A model generated the notes under the pieces. The model was not told the origin of the DNA, made no database searches, and was given only the letters and a program-made list of their open reading frames with translations. 64,000 bases of DNA. Source: Scolanthus callimorphus (lineage: Eukaryota > Cnidaria > Anthozoa > Actiniaria > Edwardsiidae). Each line of letters starts with the position of its first letter. Within the stretch, counting starts at the first letter, position 1. Made by a program: the position numbers and the translations under genes. The stretch spans positions 8,857,831-8,921,830 of the forward strand of contig CM066914.1 of the NCBI GenBank assembly GCA_033964015.1, in the 5' to 3' direction. This document shows positions 57,901 through 64,000 of the stretch, in pieces.

Positions 57901-58197
57901 GCGCACGATTCGGCGCGATGCGAGTGGACGAGAAAAACACCAGTTCTTGTCGTTAGACGTTGATTGCTTATAATCTTGAGACTTTTAATAAACTTCTAGT
58001 TCTAGAGATACCTTTTGTTGTGTTACAAGAAGCAGAGGTGGATGTACTTCTGTTTCATGTAGAGTTTAGTTTAATACCGACAATCTTGTGTTCCTTTCTT
58101 TTCTGTCAGGTTCACTTCAAAGCAGTTGACATGTGAAGTTAAAGTGAAACGCCGTACATCGTTACTAAAGACCGACACAATGGGCACCTCTTCCTGA
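43085..58197 (+). CDS. FYCO1: FYCO1, RUN-FYVE-GOLD autophagosome and endosome adaptor
   Basis: Eighteen exons in consistent phase: 43085-43133, 44596-44715, 44861-44961, 45144-45250, 45671-45814, 46164-46236, 46728-47834, 48300-48436, 51254-51326, 52091-52627, 53145-53306, 53680-53918, 54421-54559, 55158-55231, 56049-56652, 56876-56935, 57239-57348, 58110-58197; total 1307 aa. The first five exons form the RUN domain ([47 protein letters not shown]). Exons 46728-53918 encode the long coiled coil. Exons 54421-56049 hold the FYVE finger ([26 protein letters not shown]). FEVI in an acidic setting is an LIR candidate. The end is a GOLD domain ([24 protein letters not shown]). In other animals FYCO1 links Rab7, PI3P and LC3 to kinesin for plus-end transport. 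Intron 8 hosts an antisense dehydrogenase gene. Confidence 0.96.
43528..43812. mobile_element. MITE with repeated AGACGAACAAAT motif
   Basis: Inverted termini GGCCGTTTTCACACTAGA and CTAGTGTGAAAACGGCT enclose many direct and inverted copies of AGACGAACAAATCGTCT. It lies in FYCO1 intron 1. Confidence 0.88.
44003..44166. mobile_element. Foldback element in FYCO1 intron 1
   Basis: GAATAGACCTCTTT at the left and AAAGAGGTCTATTC at the right. CATGTGGCATTC and AAACAAAGAAAGAAT also pair inward. Confidence 0.82.
46549..46619. mobile_element. 71-bp hairpin element with 9-bp flanking repeats
   Basis: TACCCTGGGTACCAGAGTCT pairs with the right end (CCTCTGGTAACCAGGGTA). CCTTCGGTT flanks both sides (46540-46548; the right copy, 46620-46628, follows directly). 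Confidence 0.8.
48935..49957 (-). CDS. Retinol dehydrogenase 11-14-like SDR, intronless and nested
   Basis: A single 340-aa frame. Residues 11-28 form an N-terminal membrane anchor. TGANAGIG at 51-58 binds NADP(H), NNAG is at 130-133, Ser at 180-181, and Y219-x3-K223 is the canonical catalytic pair. [11 protein letters not shown] and [10 protein letters not shown] are typical of the RDH11/12/13/14 branch, which reduces or oxidises retinoids and lipid aldehydes at membranes. The second Met (residue 10) is an alternative start. It lies wholly in intron 8 of FYCO1 on the opposite strand and has no introns, which could reflect an old retrocopy (inference). The individual RDH orthologue cannot be assigned. 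Confidence 0.95.
   Translation of the reverse strand: MTTSHEAKIMAFIWISGVLLFAVAVYFIRQHFQGGVCRSTKRLDGKTVIITGANAGIGKETAIDLARRGARVIIGCRDFSRGNAAVKEIREKSGNKKVFLELLDLGSLSSVRKFAEVITKKEEKLDILINNAGIGVGPFKRTEDGFESTFGVNHLGHFLLTNLLLSKLKLSAPSRIVTVSSLGHRDIQGIDFENWNSEEHYYNDQDSYRSRLGTGYRAYCYSKLANILFTRELGKKLKGTGVTTYCLHPGVIITDIGKNVPFFKFVKFLSWTFVGLLYKSVKQGAQTSICCAVADEHANETGLYYADCAVQEPTKAAQDDQAAKKLWAMSEKLVKLQKSE
50365..50560. mobile_element. MITE with CACACTAC termini
   Basis: ACTACACCAGTTTCAAACG followed by AAAACGGATACTTTTTGCTC at the left pairs with GAGCAAAAAGTATCCGTTTT and GTGTAG at the right. It lies in FYCO1 intron 8. Confidence 0.85.
50786..50933. repeat. Long foldback hairpin
   Basis: GTTATTTACCGGC pairs with GCCGGTAAATAAC, and TCCGTATAGGGAAAAACTGT with its complement. 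The loop is built of GAGGCCGGAGGCCGAGG. Arms are about 60 bp. Confidence 0.92.
51844..51998. mobile_element. MITE family M2, copy 3
   Basis: Starts CAGGGGCGTAGCCAGGATTT and ends GACTACGCCCCTG. The interior holds (GT)n, a run of more than 20 G and a run of about 17 C. Confidence 0.9.
52913..53092. repeat. Foldback related to the 60141 element
   Basis: AGCCT and GCGCAGCAAGCGCCAAGG at the left pair with GCGCTTGTTACGCAGGCT at the right. The left arm has a short insertion. Interior is GGGAAAGG/CCTTTCCC rich. It lies in FYCO1 intron 10. Confidence 0.65.
53950..54138. mobile_element. MITE family M1, copy 2
   Basis: AGAGCAGATTTCGTATGACT and TTCACAGTCATACGAAATCT are inverted termini, with CCAATCA-type motifs inside. 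It lies in FYCO1 intron 12. Confidence 0.78.
54639..55045. mobile_element. MITE family M4 copy with duplicated left end
   Basis: A 102-bp unit beginning AGTAGTAATTCTCGTACCC occurs twice in tandem (54639 and 54741). The other end, GTCACCAGAGCCACCCC followed by GAGTACGAGCAT, is at about 55010-55040. Confidence 0.72.
56431..56442 (+). other. Candidate LIR (LC3-interacting) motif of FYCO1
   Basis: The codons encode FEVI preceded by EGEG and followed by DPHDDMEE. This fits the core [FWY]xx[ILV] in an acidic context and sits between the FYVE and GOLD domains, where vertebrate FYCO1 carries its LIR. Binding is inferred. Confidence 0.6.
57476..57721. mobile_element. MITE family M1, copy 3
   Basis: GTGCGGATTTCACTGATGAC at the left and TCATCTGAAATCCGCTCT at the right are diverged inverted termini. 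It lies in the last FYCO1 intron. Confidence 0.7.
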
Positions 58198-58883
58198 CAC
58201 CCGAGAATACTCAACTATTCACAAAGAAAACACCCTAAACAATCAGTATTTTTACCTAATTTTGTGATGATAGACCCTATAAAATACAGTCAAATCCAAG
58301 GGATTGCAAGGCACTCGCGGTGAAAGACGGACTCGTACCCAGTCACCTCTTGTTGTTCTCTTCAAGGCGCCCGCGGTACATCAGGGGAAGAGCGCCCTTT
58401 CTGTATGCCTTTGCGCGCCTGCAAAGTAACGCAATGCCGATAACAATCCAGTATCGCAAGAACGCAAGTAACGGAAAGTAACGCAACTAGCGACTGGGTC
58501 TGGTGTAATATGTATTGCAGCGCATAAGTCTGCCAGGTTTTACGCTAAAGGAGGGAAGACATATTTTTAAAATAACTGCATGTTCAAAAAAATGTATTCT
58601 TATTTAGACGGAAGAATCGTACTGCATAAAATGGCTAAATAATGGCATTCGACGAGCCATCATAATATTAATACAGCAAAAAACAACAGAAGTACATTTA
58701 AAATAAAGATACAGTTTTTACAGTTCTTGTAGGGTGTAGTCATCTTGCCGTAACGGTATTTTCATATTTGGTGAAACGTTTATTTCCGTTGCAGATGGAA
58801 TGCGATTTCTGCAATAGATACTAATCTAAAAAAAGCAAAAATCCTAAAGCAGCCAACGACCAGCTAGCTGGCCTTTGCTCGGA

Positions 58884-59068
58884 TATTTTCGTCCCCAGAC
58901 CTCCCCGGCTCCTCCCCTCCGGGGCCCTGGTATTAGCCATTCGATGATACCTTCGCCTGTTTGGCTGATTTTGAACGTTGAGACGTTAGCAGAAAGTTGC
59001 TTGTCTCGTCGGCTCTGTATCAAACCTCGTACAGCGCGTCTGTCTGTAGAGCCTCTAAGTACGAGAAT
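58884..59068. mobile_element. MITE family M4, diverged copy
   Basis: ATTTTCGTCCCCAGACCTCC at the left, GAGCCTCTAAGTACGAGAATG-type end at the right, and the family's internal GATTTTGAACGTTGAGACGT block. Confidence 0.7.
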
Positions 59069-59196
59069 GTTGCCCGGAATGCTCGCTCTTTCAAGAGCGC
59101 GGCCACACCCGCTACAACAGCAATGCGGGCACCTATGCAGATGATAGACCTACATGTGCGCCCCTAGTTATTAGCGCAAGCTACCGAAATTGCATT

Positions 59197-59995
59197 TAAG
59201 GTAATTCCCCTGAAATAAAACTTGTCGTAGAATGTTTTCTCTTAATTTGTCTATTTACTATTTAGTATATAAGGAATGAAAATATGAAATAAAAAGAGGG
59301 GGTGCCCATGCTCGTTTAGAAACTGTGATGGCGCAAACATACCCCATTTTTAGTGCCTGAGGGCTATTTTGTGAAGGAATACGTGAAACAAGAAAATTGT
59401 GATAAAACGCTCACTAATGAAGCAATCCAGTTCGCTTGCAAGTTTGAACAGAACTGTTGGATGCTTCACTACCTAGGACGAACAGTGGAATGTTTAATTT
59501 TCTATGTGTGTTGACGCTACTCTTGAAAATGTGCAAAAATGTGCGCACCGCTCGTGATAGACTTGCCCCAAGTCGTCCTCTATGTTTTTCTTAGAGCAAA
59601 ATGAAGAAAGAAAGCGCACGGTCCCGTGGCGGCCAAAAAAAAAAAAAAGGAAACGGACTTTGAGAAAGTCTACGCTCGTGATAATTTGAGAGTCTTTGGT
59701 GTCTCATTTTGAGGCTTTTTATGACGATAGCTCAAAAACTTGTCTTCGAAATTTCTTTAAACTTTTTTTATAACAGGGGAATGATAGTCTTATCAAAATG
59801 GTAAAATAAAAAATTGGGGTGCCCAATCTTGTTTTCGCGCAATATCCCAAAAAGCGACTTTTTCTTGGGGTTTCTCGCTCAAATGGGGATATTTAGCTTG
59901 CGCGCACGCGCTCGATTGCGTCATTTTCGAACGAATTGATCGCGCGTCCGTGCGCAGAACAGCGTGCGCCGTGCAAAACAGGGGAATAACCTTAA
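59197..59995. mobile_element. 800-bp element with GGTAATTCCCCTG termini flanked by TTAA
   Basis: TTAAGGTAATTCCCCTG at the left and CAGGGGAATAACCTTAA at the right are inverted. The outer TTAA at each side would fit a TTAA target site. There is no transposase frame inside. Confidence 0.65.
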
Positions 59996-60140
59996 CAAAG
60001 CTTGGTTATGTTTATGCGCATGAGTAAACAGAAAGTTGCCAATAAGGGTGTCATGAGGACTTTGTAAAAAGATGGTTCTAGTGATAAAATATCATTCTCG
60101 AATTACATAAAGAATAAGAAGTCAAAATTTATTGAAAACA

Positions 60141-60242
60141 TGGCCTGCGTAGCAAGCGGGAAAGGAAGAGGGGCGCCCGGAGCCGAGGACGCGAGGCTCC
60201 GGGCGTCCCTCTCCCTTCCCTTTTGCGCTTGCTACGCAGGCT
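60141..60242. mobile_element. 102-bp hairpin element with 10-bp flanking repeats
   Basis: GCCTGCGTAGCAAGCG pairs with CGCTTGCTACGCAGGC, with a GGAGCC...GGCTCC stem inside. ATTGAAAACA occurs on both sides (60131-60140 and 60243-60252), an exact 10-bp direct repeat. Confidence 0.9.
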
Positions 60243-60384
60243 ATTGAAAACAGGAATGAGCATACAAGGGCGTCCTAAAATGGTCTGGTGGCCGGGCGTA
60301 CTTTCACCGCTAGGTCACTGAGTTGCTACCGAGCAATTAACTGAATACCGCGACTGTCAGAGCTGAAATCTCTGGCGTGCCGGC

Positions 60385-60470
60385 GTAAGAGTCCGTACGG
60401 TCGCCATACGACGCTTCAGCTCTCGGGGAGATGTTTGGATGTGTGGTCTCGATTTTTTTTTCTAAATCAA
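60385..60470 (+). repeat. Dispersed repeat ending in a T tract, copy 2
   Basis: CCGTACGGTCGCCATACG, CGCTTCAGC, GTGGTC and a T run match the order of blocks at 3858-3935. Confidence 0.6.
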
Positions 60471-60746
60471 AATAACCATTTTACAACAAATTACATGTAA
60501 GGTAGCAAATCAACCCCTACGTCAAAGGAGAAAAAATACAAAAGGATTATTGCATTTCTACAGATGACATAAAACAGTGCAACTGCGAAATACATGAGTC
60601 ATCCTTGCTCCGGAAGCAAGCATCGCGGTTACTGAGCACATCTATGCTCACATCTATGCTCATGCTTTTAAAACAGTTCGCTCAGTTAGCCTCCTCCGCT
60701 GGCAACTCTGTGGCAGTTGGGCTTTTCCAAGGAAATGAAGGGGGTT

Positions 60747-60806
60747 GGGCTTCCTGTGTTTTTTTTTTTGTGTTTTTTTGCTCGTTGCTCGTAACACAGG
60801 AAGCCC
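60747..60806. repeat. Short hairpin
   Basis: GGGCTTCCTGTGTT and AACACAGGAAGCCC are exact complements around a T-rich loop. Confidence 0.9.
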
Positions 60807-61337
60807 GGCCGAATCCTTTCTCTTCTCTCCCTCTCTTCCTTCGAGAGATGCGGAGGAGGCTATCGCTCAGTCGTAAAAGGAAAAAATGTACACTCTCTCG
60901 TGAGATGGAAATACGAGCGCGCAAACAAACTACAATTCGCCTTTGTCACGCGCCGCCATTTTGTTTCTAGAATGACCCGGCAAAGCAGAAAAAACAGTGA
61001 GCAGTCAACTTTTTGGTTCTTAAACAAATAACGAGTACTTTTTGGTAGCTTTGTTAACTTTTGTACCCCAAATCGGCAGCATCAGACTTCGCTTTCCAAC
61101 ATGAGCAAAACCCGCGCCCTGCTTGGCCTCGTTTCCATGCTGAATAAATCAGCTGAAAAATCCAAGATGGCGCTTGTGTGACAAAGGCGAATGTAGGACT
61201 TCAGGGCTTTTTCTCGATTTACGGACTTTCGCCAAGAAGGGACTGCGAGCTTATATAACATGCGCCGCACACATAAATATCGCGTGCACAATGCATGACG
61301 GGATAGCCAACATCCGGGAACGTGTCCCACGATGTTC

Positions 61338-61349
61338 AAAGATGGCGGA
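61338..61349 (+). promoter_or_regulatory. TISU/YY1-like initiator around the eIF4B start codon
   Basis: The start codon lies in AAAGATGGCGGA, one base off SAASATGGCGGC at the first position and one at the last. The same kind of context surrounds the RAB3GAP1 start. Confidence 0.5.
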
Positions 61350-61666
61350 GCCAGGTAAGTTGGCGCTGGTTTACGAGTGGAAATTTGCTTGAATTTTTAT
61401 ACATTTCAGGGATTAATAACTTACAGATCCTTCAGATTTCGGTGGTATGGTATCTCTACTAACGCGCTATGATGCTCGTTTTGCCATTCGATGTTTAGGT
61501 AAGAAGGGCAAGAAGAAGAAAGGGAAGGTCGTGAGCTTGAACGAGTTCTTGGCAAAAGATAGCCCCAGACCCAGTCAGGCTTCAACTGGATCACATGGTC
61601 ATGGGACCTTTGTCAATAGATCAACTAGCTGGGCCGATGAAGCCGAGGGCTCCATGAGTTTAGATG
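61342..61666 (+). CDS. EIF4B: eIF4B, first two coding exons (partial)
   Basis: Exons 61342-61354 (MAEPG) and 61499-61666 join in phase 1; the second ends in phase 1 at a GTAATT donor. The protein reads MAEPGKKGKKKKGKVVSLNE, then FLAKD and later TSWADEAEGS. This order, a lysine-rich start, SLxxFLA and SWADE, is the N-terminus of eukaryotic initiation factor 4B, which stimulates the eIF4A helicase during mRNA recruitment. The RRM and DRYG region should lie beyond 64000. Vertebrate eIF4H lacks this N-terminal block. No further exon is recognisable from 61667 to the right edge. Confidence 0.85.
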
Positions 61667-62283
61667 GTAATTTTTTTTTGTTTATTGATATTTTTACGCT
61701 AAGTTAACCCAAATCGTGGAGCTAAGTTCAAGTACACGTTGTCTGATAGCAAATCGTCATGTGTAGAACCGTGATTGGAGGCTTTTGAGATTTCTGTGTC
61801 AACTACGAGTATTTCTACGATATCTTTGCTTTCTTGATTTTAGTTTTTAAACAAGTTAAATAAATGGTCAGCTAGGGCCTGTTTCAGCTCGCTGGTGCGA
61901 TCGTGGACTCAAATTATAAACATCTGAGCTGACGATATTTTGAAATCATGAATATTAGATTAGAATGAGATACAATGACTGAAATGAGCCATGCGTGACC
62001 ACAAAAATTGTCAGAGTATTGCAAAGACATGGCAGCCATGACTAATAACCAGTCAATGAATACCATGACTGCCTTGATTCTAAGTAAGGCTAGTCAAATA
62101 GCAAAGTGGGAGATTTTAGCAGAAATACAAAGAACAGCGATCAAAATGTGGGAGAAATACAGTGAATGTATGAAAAATAGTGAAAAAATTAAGTGTAAGA
62201 TGAGGCTAAAATGCACGAGTTTCCCACAAAATGCGGGAGAGTTGGCATCTCTGGTAATTTTACCACCAAAAGAACCTATCACC

Positions 62284-63062
62284 TTATAAGGGGTAGGTAC
62301 AAAACGCTGACCCCCGGTCCATGGACCCCCACTCCATGGACCCTCTTGGACCCGATCCATGGACCCCCTAGTCTATGGACCCCTTGTTAAAAAATGTGCA
62401 AATTGGGAAATGTCTTACTGAGTCTTTAGATTGCTATGCAAATATAACCATCCAGAGGCTCTCGATGTTCAACATGGTGTATAAAATCAGCTTGCAGATT
62501 TTTCAGCCGTTCAAAAGAACTGCAAATGTATAGCCCTCCTTTCCAATCCTTGGTATCTATTCTGGCTTCTTGAAGGATCGTCAGTAGAATTACAGGACAT
62601 TTTCTTGCTTGATTCGAGTTTTGTTTTCTTTTGTATCAGACAACTCCCAGGCGTTTCTACATACAATTGCACAGGCAAGGAAGTAAAGGAACGCCTGGGC
62701 ATTTGTGCGAAACGATTGAGCTACAAAATGTCCCTAAATCAGTTTTTACGTTATGTTTTTCTACCGACAATCCTTAAAGAACCTAGGAAAGATGCCAGGA
62801 ATTGGAAAGTAGGGTTTGCTTTACATTTGCAAAATTGTTTTGACTGGCTGAAAAATCTGCGAGATCAGGCTACTGGCAAGTTCTTAACGAGAACAACATG
62901 AAACATCAAGAGCTGCTAAATAGTATACTCTACTTTCAGAGCAAAAGGTAAGACTTTCCCAATTTTTAACAAGGGTCCATGGACTAGGGGGTCCATGCAC
63001 CAGGCCCATGAGGGTCCATGGACTATGGGTCAGCGTTTTATACCTAGGTACTCCCTTATGAG
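62284..63062. mobile_element. 780-bp element with GTCCATGGAC-rich inverted termini
   Basis: Left end ATAAGGGGTAGGTACAAAAC then GCTGACCC; right end is its complement (GGGTCAGCGTTTTATACC). Each end carries several copies of the palindrome GTCCATGGAC. Pairing extends inward to an AAATTGGGAAA block, about 130 bp per arm. An unplaced 98-codon frame occupies 62605-62901. Confidence 0.82.
62605..62901 (+). CDS. Unidentified open frame inside the GTCCATGGAC element
   Basis: A 98-aa frame with KEVKERLGICAKRLSYKMS and a Trp-rich end (NWKVGFALHLQNCFDWLKNL). I do not recognise it. It could be a degraded piece of a transposase or captured host sequence, or chance. It is interior to the inverted termini. 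Confidence 0.25.
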   Translation: MLDSSFVFFCIRQLPGVSTYNCTGKEVKERLGICAKRLSYKMSLNQFLRYVFLPTILKEPRKDARNWKVGFALHLQNCFDWLKNLRDQATGKFLTRTT

Positions 63063-63167
63063 GAAAAAGCTAAGCTACTGAACATTTTTGAAATCTGCTG
63101 TCCAGTTTTGGAATCGACCATTTGAATATCAAGGCAGACAATTAACACTTATTGGATGAGGTTCGGC

Positions 63168-63238
63168 AAGATAGTAAGATTAGTCAACGCCGAGGTTTGA
63201 TAACACTAACTCAAGGCGTTGACAAATCTCACTATCAT
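63168..63238. repeat. Foldback hairpin
   Basis: GATAGTAAGATTAGTCAACGCC pairs loosely with GGCGTTGACAAATCTCACTATC across a loop of about 26 nt. Confidence 0.7.
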
Positions 63239-64000
63239 GCGAAAACCGAATTCAATAATTGTTTTATTATTCAGCAACAAGAAATTCTTACCTAGCTAAA
63301 CAAAGTCGACAACAAAGCCTTGCAAGGCGAAACGGTTTTTTCAACTTAATCTTATGTCCACTAGTATTTCCCTCTTCGTATTCAATTCAAATAGCCATTG
63401 TTGACGTTTAGATATCCTTAGCGATGATCTCTCGTCAAAAAGTATAGCAGATTCAAAAAGAATATTGGCTAAATTGGCTTTCGCCTTTGAAATGAAAGCC
63501 AAGATGGAGGCCGAACCTATTGGCCTGCCTTATGATGTCATTAAAGTGCATCAATCCTAATGTCTGGTGTTTGATGTCACAAACTGTGCGCCAACATGCT
63601 TTCGCTGTGTACTCTTAGCCAATCAGAATCAAGATAGTGGCATGGCTGAATAATAATAGGCCTTATAAGGGTTTCTGCCACTGTTTTGTTGAGTAGGCAA
63701 GCAGTGTAAAACACCACATAAACACTGGAAACGCAAAGTGAAATCCCATCTACCTGTATTTTTGACATCCCTCTTATGCACGGAGTCACTTTCACATGAG
63801 GTAGGAATTTCACCAAGTTAGAAATGTTCCTGCTAGCGACATCACAAAATAATACTAGAATAGTTTTTTTTTAATTTTGTGGTACAATAGTAACCTTGTT
63901 GTCAAAATCAGTGAAATTGTTAAGTACAGCCAAGTGAGATCCTAGCTGGGTTAATCAAGATCCTGGATTTTTAGGCAGGTTGACCCAGCTGACCTAAGGC

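Larger units (their letters stand above)
58198..61341. other. Repeat-filled intergenic region between FYCO1 and eIF4B
   Basis: It holds the FYCO1 3' flank (AATAAA at 58702-58707 is one candidate polyadenylation signal), an R1 copy near 58370-58505, an M4 copy, an 800-bp TTAA-flanked element, a 102-bp hairpin and an SINE-like piece. I see no protein-coding gene; the short open frames here lack recognisable domains. Confidence 0.6.
61667..64000. other. Start of eIF4B intron 2
   Basis: The stretch holds the GTCCATGGAC element at 62284-63062 and a hairpin at about 63168-63238 (GTCAACGCC pairing with GGCGTTGAC). No exon with eIF4B RRM features is visible. Confidence 0.5.

Noticed and set aside
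61082..61339. An 85-codon minus-strand frame next to the eIF4B start
   Set aside because: No domain or splice partner is seen, and it overlaps the expected eIF4B promoter.
62008..62289. A 93-codon frame that could be an eIF4B exon
   Set aside because: It has no RRM or DRYG features, lacks convincing splice sites and runs into the terminus of the element at 62284.

Overview
The window is eukaryotic genomic DNA from an animal, most likely a cnidarian and probably an anthozoan such as a sea anemone. The evidence is intron-rich genes with GT-AG junctions, metazoan orthologues (RAB3GAP1, FYCO1, eIF4B), a gene joining a RAG1-type N-terminus to a transposase-like C-terminus of the kind known from cnidarians, and a dense load of small foldback and MITE-like elements. 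The species assignment is inference.

Layout. 177-3370 (-) is the 5' part of a RAG1-N-terminus-like gene that runs off the left edge. About 4165-4380 (+) is a dead LINE fragment. 4859-6424 (-) is an intronless UDP-glucuronosyltransferase. 7633-24948 (-) is a complete 26-exon RAB3GAP1; its introns carry a 33-bp minisatellite (8.04-9.22 kb) and a 3.8-kb nested palindromic element (13.51-17.28 kb). 26320-27757 (+) is a two-exon short-chain dehydrogenase. 28003-42325 (-) is a 16-exon gene encoding PH, seven RCC1 repeats and FYVE, an architecture best known from plants (PRAF). Two near-identical intronless sulfotransferase-like genes (32125-32874 and 34176-34925, +) lie antisense in one of its introns. 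43085-58197 (+) is a complete 18-exon FYCO1 (RUN, coiled coil, FYVE, LIR-like motif, GOLD); an intronless retinol-dehydrogenase-like gene (48935-49957, -) lies antisense in its intron 8. 58198-61341 is repeat-filled intergenic DNA. At 61342 (+) the first two coding exons of eIF4B begin; the rest lies beyond the right edge.

I rebuilt exon chains by hand. Every chain keeps phase across all junctions: RAB3GAP1 3312 nt, 1103 aa; PH-RCC1-FYVE 1776 nt, 591 aa; FYCO1 3924 nt, 1307 aa; RAG1-like at least 2451 nt. Three neighbours act in Rab or phosphoinositide membrane traffic: RAB3GAP1 (Rab GTPase regulation and autophagy), FYCO1 (Rab7/PI3P/LC3 adaptor) and a PI3P-binding RCC1 protein. The last two are head to head across 759 bp and share an intron position inside the FYVE domain. 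No operon-like coupling is implied.

The strongest novelty candidates are the plant-type PH-RCC1-FYVE gene in an animal, the intron-bearing RAG1-like gene, the composite palindrome inside RAB3GAP1, and a group of hairpin elements flanked by 8-10 bp direct repeats.
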